A stretch of 64,000 bases of DNA from positions 62,001 through 126,000 of the forward strand of contig NZ_JACONV010000004.1 in assembly GCF_014358015.1 (NCBI RefSeq), written 5' to 3'. Position 1 is the stretch's first letter, and every line of letters begins with the position of its first letter. A program made the translations under genes and the position numbers. The notes beneath the pieces are model-generated. The model did no database searches. It had not been told where the DNA came from and saw only the letters and a program-made list of their open reading frames with translations. Positions 43,742-52,785 of this stretch are shown one piece after another. This stretch comes from Pseudomonas triticifolii. GTDB lineage: Bacteria; Pseudomonadota; Gammaproteobacteria; Pseudomonadales; Pseudomonadaceae.

Positions 43742-44719
43742 ATGAAATTTCTGCTTTACGTCTTGACGCTGTCGTTCCTCGCTATCAACCCCGCTTTCGC
43801 AGAGCCGCCTTCAACTTTTTCCGAAGCCAAGGTGGTTGCCAAACAAAAGATCTATCTCGATCAGGCCAGCAGTGCTCAGGGCGATCTGTATTGCGGCTGC
43901 AAATGGACCTGGGTCGGGAAATCGGGTGGCCGGATCGATGCCGGTTCCTGTGGCCTGCAAGCCCGGAAACAGGAAAACCGCGCAGCGCGGACCGAATGGG
44001 AACACATCGTCCCGGCCTGGACCTTCGGCCATCAGCGCCAATGCTGGCAGAACGGCGGGCGTGAACATTGCGAAAGCGATGACCCGGTGTTCAAGGCCAT
44101 GGAAGCCGACCTGTTCAACCTCTATCCGGCCGTGGGCGAAGTGAATGGCGACCGCAACAATTACAACTACGGCATGGCCTCAGGCGTAGCGCCGCAGTAT
44201 GGACAGTGCAAGACCAAGGTCGATTTCCAGCAGAACGTTGCCGAACCGCGTGACGAAGTAAAAGGCATGGTTGCCCGCACCACCTTCTATATGTTTGATC
44301 GGTACAACCTGAACATGTCGCGCCAGCAGCAACAGCTGTTGATGGCCTGGGACAAGCAGTACCCGGTCACGGCCTGGGAAAAGGAACGTGATCGTCGCAT
44401 CGCAACCGTCATGGGGCACGCCAACCCGTTCGTCAGCCGTGCCCGTACCTGGACCCAAGGCTACAAGCCGGTCGGCGACGGCGTGGTCAGCGCCATTACG
44501 CAGAAAACCGCGCAGACCAAGACGCAGCCTGACACGCAAAAGCCTGCGACCCGCGCATCCTCGGCGGGCGTGATCATCGGCAACCTCAGCAGTCACATCT
44601 ACCACTTGCCTCAAGGCTGCCCGAGCTACGATAAAGTCTCGGCGAAAAATCGGATATCCTTCGAGTCGGAATCCAAAGCCAGGGCGGCGGGCTACCGGAA
44701 GGCGGGCAACTGCACCTGA
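43742..44719 (+). CDS. EndA/NucM-type periplasmic or secreted endonuclease I with a C-terminal zinc-ribbon-like domain
   Basis: This 325-residue nuclease has a Sec signal peptide cut near NPAFAEPPS. The endonuclease I core contains RTEWEHIVPAWTFGHQRQCW with the catalytic histidine, and NLYPAVGEVNGDRNNYNYGM with the metal-binding asparagines. Cysteines (CGCKW, CWQNGGREHC) probably form disulfides. A linker rich in Thr, Gln and Lys leads to GNLSSHIYHLPQGCPSYDKV and YRKAGNCT, a motif seen after many nucleases and in Ada-type metal-binding domains. It would degrade extracellular or periplasmic DNA. Confidence 0.92.
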   Translation: MKFLLYVLTLSFLAINPAFAEPPSTFSEAKVVAKQKIYLDQASSAQGDLYCGCKWTWVGKSGGRIDAGSCGLQARKQENRAARTEWEHIVPAWTFGHQRQCWQNGGREHCESDDPVFKAMEADLFNLYPAVGEVNGDRNNYNYGMASGVAPQYGQCKTKVDFQQNVAEPRDEVKGMVARTTFYMFDRYNLNMSRQQQQLLMAWDKQYPVTAWEKERDRRIATVMGHANPFVSRARTWTQGYKPVGDGVVSAITQKTAQTKTQPDTQKPATRASSAGVIIGNLSSHIYHLPQGCPSYDKVSAKNRISFESESKARAAGYRKAGNCT

Positions 44720-44788
44720 GTTCGCACGCAAGGCCCGACGCAGCGCGAGCGCTGAGGTCGCCCCTTATCAGCAGTCGGTGATAACCAC

Positions 44789-46495
44789 ATGATCGAAGTC
44801 ACAGAAGTCTCCATTGCCGAGCTACGCGCGGCGCTTGAATCCGGCAGGACCACCGCCGTCGAACTGGTTCAGGCGTACCTTGCACGCATCGACGCCTACG
44901 ACGGACCGCACACTGCCACCGCACTGAACGCCCTGGTCATCCCGAACCCTGAGGCCCTTGCAGAAGCACGCGCCTCTGACGCCCGGCGCGCCAAAGGCGA
45001 AACCCTGGGGCCACTCGACGGTATTCCCTACACCGCCAAGGACAGCTATCTGGTCAAGGGCCTCACCGCCGCATCGGGCAGCCCGGCATTCGTCGATCTG
45101 GTCGCACAGAAAGACGCCTTCACCATCGGCCGCCTTCGCGCCGCCGGGGCCATCTGCCTGGGCAAGACCAACATGCCGCCGATGGCCAATGGCGGCATGC
45201 AGCGCGGCGTGTATGGCCGTGCCGAAAGTCCCTATAACGCCGACTACCTGACCGCGCCGTTCGCCTCCGGCTCCTCCAATGGCGCAGGCACCGCCACCGC
45301 CGCAAGCTTCGCCGCGTTCGGCATGGCCGAGGAAACCTGGTCAAGCGGACGCGGCCCGGCGTCGAACAATGGTTTGTGCGCCTACACCCCTTCTCGCGGC
45401 GTGATCTCGGTACGCGGCAACTGGCCGCTGACACCGACCATGGACGTGGTCGTGCCCTACGCCAGAACCATGGCCGACCTGCTGGAAGTGCTTGATGTGA
45501 TCGTCGCCGAAGACCCTGACACACGCGGCGACCTCTGGCGTCTGCAGCCATGGGTGAAAATCCCGAGCGTCGAGTCGATACGCCCTGCGTCCTATACCGA
45601 ACTGGCCGTACCTGCCGACAGCCTCGCGGGTAAGCGCTTTGGTGTGCCACGCATGTACATCAATGCCGACCCCGACGCAGGCACGGCCGAGAAACCCGGC
45701 ATCGGCGGCCCGACAGGACAGCGCATCATCACCCGCGCATCCGTGATCGACCTGTGGGAACAGGCCCGCAAGGCGCTCGTCGCGGCGGGTGCCGAGGTGA
45801 TCGATGTCGATTTCCCGCTGGTGTCCAACTGCGAGGGCGACCGCCCTGGCGCACCAACCGTATTCACGCGCGGGCTGGTGTCCAAAGAATTCCTGCACCA
45901 CGAGTTGTGGGACCTGTCCGCATGGGCGTTCGACGAGTTTTTGCAGGCCAACGGCGACCCGAAGCTGAGTCGTCTCGTGGACGTCGACGGACCCAAAATA
46001 TTCCCCCACGAACCCGGCACCCTGCCCAACCGTGAAGACGACCTGGCCGCTGGCATGGATGAATACGTGCGCATGGCCGAACGCGGCATCACACCCTGGA
46101 ACGAAATACCCACTCTTCCCGACGGCCTTCGCGGTCTGGAACAGATGCGTCGCATCGATCTGGAAGACTGGATGGAAAAACTCGGGCTGGATGCGGTGCT
46201 GTTTCCGACAGTCGCCGACGTCGGGCCGGCCGATGCGGACATCAACATTGAGTCTGCCGATATCGCCTGGAGCAATGGCGTATGGGTCGCCAACGGCAAC
46301 CTCGCCATCCGTCACCTGGGCGTACCGACCGTCACCGTGCCGATGGGGCTGATGGCCGATATCGGCATGCCGGTCGGTCTGACCTTCGCCGGGCGTGCGT
46401 ATGACGACACAAACCTGCTGCGTTTTGCGTCGGCGTTCGAAGCAACGGGTGGCAAGCGGGTGATCCCGCGTCGCACGCCACCGCTGCGTCGCTAA
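44789..46495 (+). CDS. amidase-signature family amidase
   Basis: This 568-residue enzyme hydrolyses an amide to a carboxylic acid and ammonia or amine. The catalytic Ser-cisSer-Lys set is visible: lysine in GIPYTAKDSYLVKG, cis-serine in SGSSNGAGTATAAS and nucleophile serine in TWSSGRGPASNNG. The usual Gly-Thr-Asp before the nucleophile is replaced by AEET, so it belongs to a diverged branch. No signal peptide is present. The substrate is unknown; it resembles fungal-type and soil-bacterial amidases more than GatA. It precedes an ABC exporter gene by about 96 bases. Confidence 0.88.
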   Translation: MIEVTEVSIAELRAALESGRTTAVELVQAYLARIDAYDGPHTATALNALVIPNPEALAEARASDARRAKGETLGPLDGIPYTAKDSYLVKGLTAASGSPAFVDLVAQKDAFTIGRLRAAGAICLGKTNMPPMANGGMQRGVYGRAESPYNADYLTAPFASGSSNGAGTATAASFAAFGMAEETWSSGRGPASNNGLCAYTPSRGVISVRGNWPLTPTMDVVVPYARTMADLLEVLDVIVAEDPDTRGDLWRLQPWVKIPSVESIRPASYTELAVPADSLAGKRFGVPRMYINADPDAGTAEKPGIGGPTGQRIITRASVIDLWEQARKALVAAGAEVIDVDFPLVSNCEGDRPGAPTVFTRGLVSKEFLHHELWDLSAWAFDEFLQANGDPKLSRLVDVDGPKIFPHEPGTLPNREDDLAAGMDEYVRMAERGITPWNEIPTLPDGLRGLEQMRRIDLEDWMEKLGLDAVLFPTVADVGPADADINIESADIAWSNGVWVANGNLAIRHLGVPTVTVPMGLMADIGMPVGLTFAGRAYDDTNLLRFASAFEATGGKRVIPRRTPPLRR

Positions 46496-46591
46496 CACGG
46501 TTGCAACGCTTATTTGCCCGCTGCATGAGCGGGCGGATGGCCGTGTGAGTCATGGAAGGATCGCCTTAACTGATTCCGATGGAGACTGCTG

Positions 46592-48445
46592 ATGCTTCAG
46601 GCATTTGAAAAACGACTTGACCCTTTTCCACCGGACGAGGCACCGCCGCCGCCTGAAGGTCTGGTGAAATTCCTCTGGGCCTGCACACGGGGTGCTCGTG
46701 GTTACGTCCTCGCGTTGGCGGTACTGAGTGCCAGCGTCTCGATTTACGAAGCCTGGCTGTTTTCGTTCCTCGGGCAGGTCGTGGACCTGCTCTCGACCTG
46801 GCAGGCAGGTGGTGAGGCAGGCGAGCAGGAAAGTCGAGTGCTGTGGGGCATCGGTCTGATTCTGCTGACCAGCATCGGGCTGGTAGCGTTAAGGACCATG
46901 GTTCAGCATCAGGTCCTGGCGATCAACCTGCCGCTGCGGCTGCGCTGGGATTTCCATCGATTGATGCTGCGCCAAAGCCTCTCGTTCTTTTCCGACGAGT
47001 TCTCCGGCCGGGTCACGACCAAAGTGATGCAGACGGCGCTGTCCGTGCGTGAGGTGCTGTTCACGCTGATCGAGATAGCCCCCGGAATTGGCGTGTATTT
47101 CATTGCAATCATCGCGCTGGCGGGCGGCTTCGACCTGAAACTGATGCTGCCTTTCATTGCGTGGATCGTACTGTTCGGGCTGGCCATGCTGTATTTCGTG
47201 CCCCGTCTGGGGAAAGTCGGCCAGGAACAGGCCAACGCGCGGTCATCGATGACCGGACGTGTTTCGGACGCCTACACCAACATCACCACGGTAAAACTGT
47301 TCTCCCACTCCAAACGTGAAGCGCACTTCGCACGCGCAGCCATGGAAGACTTCAAGCAAACCGGCTTTCGCCAGATGCGTCTGGTCAGCCAGTTCGAGAT
47401 CGTCAATCAGGCCCTGGTGGTCGCACTGATCATGGGCGCTGGCGGCTATGCCCTGCACCTCTGGCACCAGGGCGAAGTCGGTACTGGTGCGGTGGCGGCG
47501 ATTACCGCGATGGCACTGCGGGTCAATGGCATGTCGCACTGGATAATGTGGCAGATGACCTCACTGTTCGAGAACATCGGCACCGTACAGGACGGCATGG
47601 AAACCCTGACGCAAGGCCCCAAGGTGCAAGATGCGCCGGACGCGGGTGTGCTGGCCACTTCCGGCGGCGCGGTGACCTTCGACAACGTGAGCTTCAACTA
47701 CAACGGCGAGCGTCAGGTGCTCGACGGTCTTGATTTGCATATTCGTGCCGGCGAGAAAATTGGCCTGGTGGGCCGTTCCGGTGCAGGCAAGTCCACGCTC
47801 ATCAACCTGCTGCTGCGCTTCTATGACGTGGACAGCGGCCAGATTCGCGTTGATGGGCAGAACATCGCGCACGTCACCCAGGACAGTCTGCGCAGCGCTA
47901 TCGGCATGGTGACTCAGGATACGTCCCTGCTGCACCGCTCAATTCGCGAAAATATCGCCTACGGCCGGCCCGATGCGACAGATGAGCAGATCCGCAGCGC
48001 AGCGGCCAACGCTCAGGCAGACGGTTTTATCAGCCAACTAAGCGACAAGCAGGGTCACTCTGGTTACAACACGCTGGTGGGCGAGCGAGGCATCAAGCTG
48101 TCGGGCGGCCAGCGCCAACGTATCGCGATTGCCCGGGTGATGCTCAAGAACGCGCCCATCCTTCTGCTGGACGAAGCCACCAGCGCGCTGGATTCGGAAG
48201 TCGAAGTCGCCATCCAGGAAAGCCTCGACGACATGATGCAAGGCAAGACAGTGATCGCCATCGCCCACCGGCTGTCCACCATCGCGGCCATGGACCGGCT
48301 CATCGTCATGGATGACGGGCGCATCATCGAGCAAGGCACTCACAGCGAATTGCTTCAGAAGAACGGAACCTATGCGCGGCTGTGGCAGCACCAGAGTGGT
48401 GGTTTTCTGGGAGAAGATCAGGGTGTGGCAGAGGTGATGGACTAG
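46592..48445 (+). CDS. ABC exporter with fused membrane and ATPase domains (multidrug/lipid type)
   Basis: This 617-residue half-transporter works as a dimer in the inner membrane. Residues about 25-335 are a six-helix type I exporter domain. Residues about 350-600 are the ATPase: Walker A GRSGAGKSTLINLL, Q-loop MVTQDTSLLHRS, signature LSGGQRQRIAIARV, Walker B ILLLDEATSALD and switch histidine AIAHRLST. GGAG precedes the ATG. It resembles MsbA/MdlB-like exporters; the substrate is unknown. Confidence 0.93.
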   Translation: MLQAFEKRLDPFPPDEAPPPPEGLVKFLWACTRGARGYVLALAVLSASVSIYEAWLFSFLGQVVDLLSTWQAGGEAGEQESRVLWGIGLILLTSIGLVALRTMVQHQVLAINLPLRLRWDFHRLMLRQSLSFFSDEFSGRVTTKVMQTALSVREVLFTLIEIAPGIGVYFIAIIALAGGFDLKLMLPFIAWIVLFGLAMLYFVPRLGKVGQEQANARSSMTGRVSDAYTNITTVKLFSHSKREAHFARAAMEDFKQTGFRQMRLVSQFEIVNQALVVALIMGAGGYALHLWHQGEVGTGAVAAITAMALRVNGMSHWIMWQMTSLFENIGTVQDGMETLTQGPKVQDAPDAGVLATSGGAVTFDNVSFNYNGERQVLDGLDLHIRAGEKIGLVGRSGAGKSTLINLLLRFYDVDSGQIRVDGQNIAHVTQDSLRSAIGMVTQDTSLLHRSIRENIAYGRPDATDEQIRSAAANAQADGFISQLSDKQGHSGYNTLVGERGIKLSGGQRQRIAIARVMLKNAPILLLDEATSALDSEVEVAIQESLDDMMQGKTVIAIAHRLSTIAAMDRLIVMDDGRIIEQGTHSELLQKNGTYARLWQHQSGGFLGEDQGVAEVMD

Positions 48446-48504
48446 GCGTGAGGCGAGCCGAGCGCTTCAAAGGCGACCTGCCGTCTGGCGACACGCCAGC
48501 GGCA

Positions 48505-49062
48505 TTAAGTCGCATTGTCTTGAAGCTGCTCGGCATAAGCAGTCTTACCTCGACACCCTGAACGCTCCATCATCTTATGGGTGCCCGACTGCCCTGTGAC
48601 AACGAAACCGGCACCCGTGAAGAAACGCTCATCCTTGCAGTCAAGCTTGATCGTGGAGTAATGACGTGCAAGTTCGTCCAACATCCTGACGAGAAGACCT
48701 TGACGGCGAAACGCCTGGTGGACGACAACAAAACGAACGTCACAGCTATCAGGCGGTTCAATCAGTCGGTCGGCGTATAAAAAACCGGCCACTCGCCCCG
48801 TCTGCAGGTCCTGAGAAAGAATCAGTGAGGTGGGAGGGAAGTTCATGGGGGTCTTGATTTGGCACTGGGTTCTTTGCAGCAGCTGGCTAAGCCTCAACTC
48901 CCAGCGCTCCCTCGCCCCGGCCAATCGTTGCGCAGGCTCATCTTCGTCAATCCGATAGGCATCAACGAAATGGGCCACACCCAGGCTGATAATTTGCTCC
49001 AACTGCGTGTCTTCAAGCAGTTGGCTGACAAGTCCCACCTTAAAGCCCTGACCGTTTCCCAT
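48505..49062 (-). CDS. GNAT-type acetyltransferase-like protein
   Basis: The 185-residue product has the GNAT central core: SLILSQDLQTGRVAGFLYAD, then CDVRFVVVHQAFRRQGLLVR, which covers the acetyl-CoA-binding strand and helix, and a C-terminal DERFFTGAGFVVTGQ. The acetyl-CoA loop motif (RRQGLL) is slightly degenerate, so activity is likely but not certain. It stands alone between the convergent ABC gene and a LysR gene. The acceptor is unknown. Confidence 0.72.
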   Translation of the reverse strand: MGNGQGFKVGLVSQLLEDTQLEQIISLGVAHFVDAYRIDEDEPAQRLAGARERWELRLSQLLQRTQCQIKTPMNFPPTSLILSQDLQTGRVAGFLYADRLIEPPDSCDVRFVVVHQAFRRQGLLVRMLDELARHYSTIKLDCKDERFFTGAGFVVTGQSGTHKMMERSGCRGKTAYAEQLQDNAT

Positions 49063-49199
49063 CCTCTACACTTCCCTTCCAGTCCAGACGCAAACTGAAT
49101 GGATACCACACATCTCCCTTCGTCATGAAGGGCTTGGGCGTAAGGTTGTTATCGAGAAACAAGAACGTGATGGATAGATGCCCATGCAAAACGCAAAGC

Positions 49200-50126
49200 T
49201 TAGTCAAGGCGTTCGGAAACCGGCGCAGATTCAGCGCTTTGCACCAGATCGATCAGCCAGGTCCGAAATGCCACAACTTTATTCGAGTTGGCAATTTCCA
49301 ACGGCGTCACAAGGTAGAAACCTAGATCGGACTTCAACTTGAGGTTAAACGGCGCCACCAGTCTCCCAGCCCTCAAATCGTCATCGACGTAGGTCGAGCG
49401 ACCGATGCACACCCCCAATCCGTCGATGGCAGCCTGCACCGCCATCATTGCCAGATCGAAGGTCAGCCGCGTGCCTTCGGCGAGTTTCTTCGGTTGCCCT
49501 GCCGCGCTCAACCACATGTTCCAGTCATTGCTGGTCATGCCGCTGACCTGCAACAGCGTTTGATTGGCCAGATCGACCGGGCTTTTCAAGGCGTTGGGAC
49601 CCGTCAGCAGCTTAGGGTTGCACACAGGAAAGATCTCGTCGGACATGAGCCAATCCACACGCAAGCCTTTCCAGTCGCCGAAACCGTAGCGGATCGCGGC
49701 GTCAATCCCGCCCTTGCGGAAGTCGACGAGTTCGGTTGATGCGGTGACTCGCACATCGATATTGGGAAACGCATTCTGAAACGAGGCCAGGCGCGGTAGC
49801 AGCCATTTGGAGGCCAGGGAGACCAGGGTGCTGATGGTCAATACGCTGTTGTTGGTCGATTCGAGCAGCATTTCCGTGGAATAGCGCAACTCGTGAAACG
49901 CCGAGCGAATACCGGGCAAATACGCGTGACCTTCAGTAGTCAGCGCCAGACCATCCTTGAGCCGCAGAAACAGGCGAACGCCCAGTTCATCTTCAAGTCG
50001 GCGGATCTGATGGCTGATGGCCGTCTGCGTGACATTAAGCTCCTCGGCGGCCTTAGTAAAACTCATATGGCGAGCAGCAGATTCAAACGCTTTCAATCCA
50101 TTGAGAGAGGGAATTCTGGCAACCAT
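49200..50126 (-). CDS. LysR-family transcriptional regulator (GcvA-like)
   Basis: The 308-residue product has the N-terminal IPSLNGLKAFESAARHMSFT and LNVTQTAISHQIRRLEDEL, typical of the GcvA branch, with an effector domain starting LTISTLVSLASKWLLPRL. It is divergent from the truncated aminotransferase gene, with 139 bases between starts. It therefore probably controlled the aminotransferase-GST-RidA-NTF2 group when that operon was whole. Confidence 0.88.
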   Translation of the reverse strand: MVARIPSLNGLKAFESAARHMSFTKAAEELNVTQTAISHQIRRLEDELGVRLFLRLKDGLALTTEGHAYLPGIRSAFHELRYSTEMLLESTNNSVLTISTLVSLASKWLLPRLASFQNAFPNIDVRVTASTELVDFRKGGIDAAIRYGFGDWKGLRVDWLMSDEIFPVCNPKLLTGPNALKSPVDLANQTLLQVSGMTSNDWNMWLSAAGQPKKLAEGTRLTFDLAMMAVQAAIDGLGVCIGRSTYVDDDLRAGRLVAPFNLKLKSDLGFYLVTPLEIANSNKVVAFRTWLIDLVQSAESAPVSERLD

Positions 50127-50265
50127 AAGGTTTCGTAATGCTCATGAGATTTTGTCATAAGGTAGCAGTCAATTAGTCCTTTGCAAAATGTTTCAGCGAT
50201 CTTGGATCCTAGCGTCGTTCTCAAGCTGCAACGGCTTGAAACGCCCCTCATAGGATGAGATTGCA

Positions 50266-50780
50266 ATGAACGACGCAGCAGAAATCAATAACGGCCTGGA
50301 CAATAAAGCGCCACAACTGAAAGCCCGCAATGCATCGAGAATGGATGAAATCAGTCGTCCGCATTTCGACGCCGCGTATGAAAAAGGTCTGATGGGGGTT
50401 TCCTGCCGAGTGCTCGACAACCGCCGCATAGAAATTGCTACCAGCGGCAAGGAAGTGATCGACTACACCCGCTGCGGTTACCTCAACCTGGACGCCCACC
50501 CAAAAGTGCTCGCCGCCGCCAAGGCCTCAATGGATGAAATCCCGTCGGCGCACTTTTCGGTAGCCCGCACACGCCTTTCCGCCGAGCCACTGGTACGCCT
50601 GGAACACACCCTCGCCAAGCTATTCGATGTAAACGGCGTGGTGGTGTTCCCGACCGTGGCCGCCGCCAACATGGGCGCCCTGCCGCTGCTGGCCTGTTCA
50701 CCAACAATGAAATTCGCAAGTCGACCCTCGGCAGCGATATCCCGGTGACAGTTCTCAGTACTGAAGCGAAAGTCGCCTGA
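50266..50780 (+). pseudogene. truncated PLP-dependent aminotransferase/acyl-CoA transferase (AONS/CqsA-like)
   Basis: The open frame (160 residues, stop at 50748) starts like the alpha-oxoamine synthase family: EIATSGKEVIDYTRCGYLNL, HPKVLAAAKASMDEIPSAHF and KLFDVNGVVVFPTVAAANMG. Homology stops after about residue 143, before the PLP-binding lysine, in a family of about 400 residues. From 50694 a second frame stays open for 28 more codons (GLFTNNEIRKSTLGSDIPVT then VLSTEAKVA) and ends in TGA at 50778. This suggests a large internal deletion joining the 5' part to another 3' end out of frame. No catalytic activity is possible. Confidence 0.75.
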
Positions 50781-50933
50781 ATGAACATAAGAGAACCTAA
50801 TGATGCATGCATAAGATCGTAATTTTACCCATCGATGACATGACACCACTATGTCTGGAACGAGGTTCACAGCCGTTTCAGGCTTGGAACGGCAATACGT
50901 TCGGGTACGCGTTACCCGCTTATAGGAGATACC

Positions 50934-51545
50934 ATGAAATTGTACTTTGCCCCAATGACCTGCTCCCTGTCGCCACACATCGTGCTGCGTGAACTGGGCC
51001 TGCCTTTCGAACTGATCCGAGTCAACAACAAGACCAAAGCCACGGCCGACAGTCGTGACTTCCGCGACATCAACCCAAAGGGTTACGTCGCCGCGCTAGT
51101 GCTGGATAACGGCCAAGTGCTGACTGAAGGACCAGCCATCGTCCAGTACCTGGCCGATCGGGTTCCGGGCAATTCGCTGGCGCCGGCCAACGGCACCTGG
51201 GAACGCACTCGTCTGCAGGAACTGCTGAACTTCATCACCTCGGAAATTCATGGCGGCAGCGCACCGCTGTTCAATGCCGAGATCCCTGAGCCCACCAAGG
51301 AAATCTTCCGGCAGAAGCTGTTCAAGCGCCTGGACTACCTGAACACAGGCCTGGTGAACAAAGATTACCTGCTGGGCGTCTTCGGCCTGGCCGATGCCTA
51401 CCTGTTCACCGTGCTCAAGTGGCTGCCGTTCTTCAATATCGACGTCAAGAACTGGCCGGAACTGGCGTCGTTCATGGGGCGTATGGAAGCACGTCCAAGC
51501 GTGCAGGCCGCCATCGCTGCAGAAGAGGCGACGCAGCCGGTTTAA
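50934..51545 (+). CDS. gstA: glutathione S-transferase (beta class, GstA-like)
   Basis: The product has 203 residues, starting KLYFAPMTCSLSPHIVLREL with the beta-class cysteine at position 10 and ending with the helical domain (LLGVFGLADAYLFTVLKWLP). INPKGYVAALVLDNGQVLTE and EGPAIVQYLAD are the glutathione-binding stretches. AGGAG precedes the ATG. It joins glutathione to electrophiles in the cytoplasm. Here it follows a broken biosynthetic gene and precedes RidA-like and NTF2-like genes, so it may act in one pathway with them. Confidence 0.92.
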   Translation: MKLYFAPMTCSLSPHIVLRELGLPFELIRVNNKTKATADSRDFRDINPKGYVAALVLDNGQVLTEGPAIVQYLADRVPGNSLAPANGTWERTRLQELLNFITSEIHGGSAPLFNAEIPEPTKEIFRQKLFKRLDYLNTGLVNKDYLLGVFGLADAYLFTVLKWLPFFNIDVKNWPELASFMGRMEARPSVQAAIAAEEATQPV

Positions 51546-51609
51546 TCATGGATGACAGAAGCTGGTCGATGCTGGCTTCTGCGTTACTTCAACCGGGATG
51601 AAGCTCCCT

Positions 51610-51981
51610 ATGCAGACAATTGAACGCGTCCCAAGCGGCCACGCAGGACGTAGCCGTTCCTGCGCCTACGCCGATATCGTTTACACCGTGGCAACGTCCG
51701 CGGACACCTCACTGGACATCGTCGGCCAGACTCACCAGGCACTCGCCGCGTTGAGCACCAGCCTTGAAGGCCTTGGCTCCCACGCTTCGCGCATGCTGTC
51801 GGCTCAGGTGCTACTGGCAGACATGGGCAGCAAATCCACAGTCGATGAAATCTGGGCCCGATGGATCGGCGACAATCCCCAGCACTGGCCCCAACGCGCC
51901 TGCTACGGCGTCGATCTGGGCGGCAAACTTCTGATTGAAATCATCGTCACTGCGGCGCGAGGAACGGCTAATGACGCATAA
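51610..51981 (+). CDS. RidA-like (YjgF/YER057c/UK114 family) protein
   Basis: The product has about 123 residues from the ATG at 51610; an in-frame ATG at 51598 is possible. RSRSCAYADIVYTVATSADT, TSLDIVGQTHQALAALSTSL, MLSAQVLLADMGSKSTVDEI and HWPQRACYGVDLGGKLLIEI follow the fold of the family. The RidA arginine position is not clearly present (RACYGVDL replaces the usual PARxxV), so the protein may be a non-deaminase member. It overlaps the next gene by 11 bases. Confidence 0.82.
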   Translation: MQTIERVPSGHAGRSRSCAYADIVYTVATSADTSLDIVGQTHQALAALSTSLEGLGSHASRMLSAQVLLADMGSKSTVDEIWARWIGDNPQHWPQRACYGVDLGGKLLIEIIVTAARGTANDA

Positions 51982-52375
51982 CGATCAGATCGACCTGGTC
52001 ATTCGGACCTGCGAGGCACAACGCACTGCGGCCATGCTCGGCGGTCATCTGGATATCTTCAGCTACCTGTTCCACCCGGACCTGACCTACATCCACGCCA
52101 GCGGTGTGGTGGACGATCTCAAGAGCTATCTTGAAAAATGCCGCTCTCGGGAGTTCATTTATCACACCCTCAAGCATCAAATTGACAAAGTGACTCGTGT
52201 GGGTGAACTGGCGATCGCGTTTGGCGAGATGTCCACCACCGTCACCTCCGCAGGCGTGCGAAAACATCTGCACAACCGAACGCTCACGGCGTGGAGAAAA
52301 ACTGATGAGCAATGGCAACTGCTGGTCTATCAAGCGACGCCGCTCAAGCCAGCCATGGTGCTTGAGGCAACGTGA
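51971..52375 (+). CDS. NTF2-like (DUF4440/SnoaL-type) protein
   Basis: The 134-residue product has the cone-shaped NTF2 fold pattern: DQIDLVIRTCEAQRTAAMLG, LFHPDLTYIHASGVVDDLKS, YLEKCRSREFIYHTLKHQID and LTAWRKTDEQWQLLVYQATP. Such proteins bind small ligands or catalyse isomerisations and cyclisations. The ATG at 51971 overlaps the RidA-like stop, so the two are translated together. A strong terminator at 52418 ends the group. Confidence 0.85.
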   Translation: MTHNDQIDLVIRTCEAQRTAAMLGGHLDIFSYLFHPDLTYIHASGVVDDLKSYLEKCRSREFIYHTLKHQIDKVTRVGELAIAFGEMSTTVTSAGVRKHLHNRTLTAWRKTDEQWQLLVYQATPLKPAMVLEAT

Positions 52376-52417
52376 GCGATTCGGCGTACGCCGGCGCTCA
52401 ATCACGTAAAACAAAAA

Positions 52418-52457
52418 AGCCCTGTACACGTCTGGCGTGCAGGGCTGATTTCTTTTT
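52418..52457 (+). terminator. rho-independent terminator after the NTF2-like gene
   Basis: GCCCTG...CAGGGC with an inner CACG/CGTG stem (52419-52445) is flanked by A6 on the left and followed by GATTTCTTTTT on the right. It ends the GST-RidA-NTF2 transcript. Confidence 0.85.
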
Positions 52458-52785
52458 GTCCAGACGGCTACCACGGCATAGGCGGTAATTACGCAAAAAT
52501 GCTCGGTGCTCGTGTGCGCAAGCCGGACTACCTCCTTGACGTGTCTAAATCGTTGGCTGAAGCGCACGCTCATCAGCGGAGCCGGATGGCTCAGAGTTGC
52601 TCTGAAATCGAGGCTGTTGGCGGACGTCGTATTTATTACCTCCAGCCAGGCTATATAAGCCAGAATAGTCTGGTAAACATCCAGGCCGTCCTGGTTCACA
52701 AGATAAAGGCGCACCGAGCCGCACTGCCAGCGTTGACCTGGTTTCTTGAGAATATCTGTTGAAAACCAATATGGGACAATGACTG
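52458..52785. other. intergenic stretch without recognisable genes
   Basis: Short open frames exist on both strands (for example 52499-52762 plus and 52545-52769 minus), but none has a good ribosome binding site or a familiar motif. It may hold decayed sequence from a former gene, or the promoter of the DCC-family gene. Confidence 0.4.
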
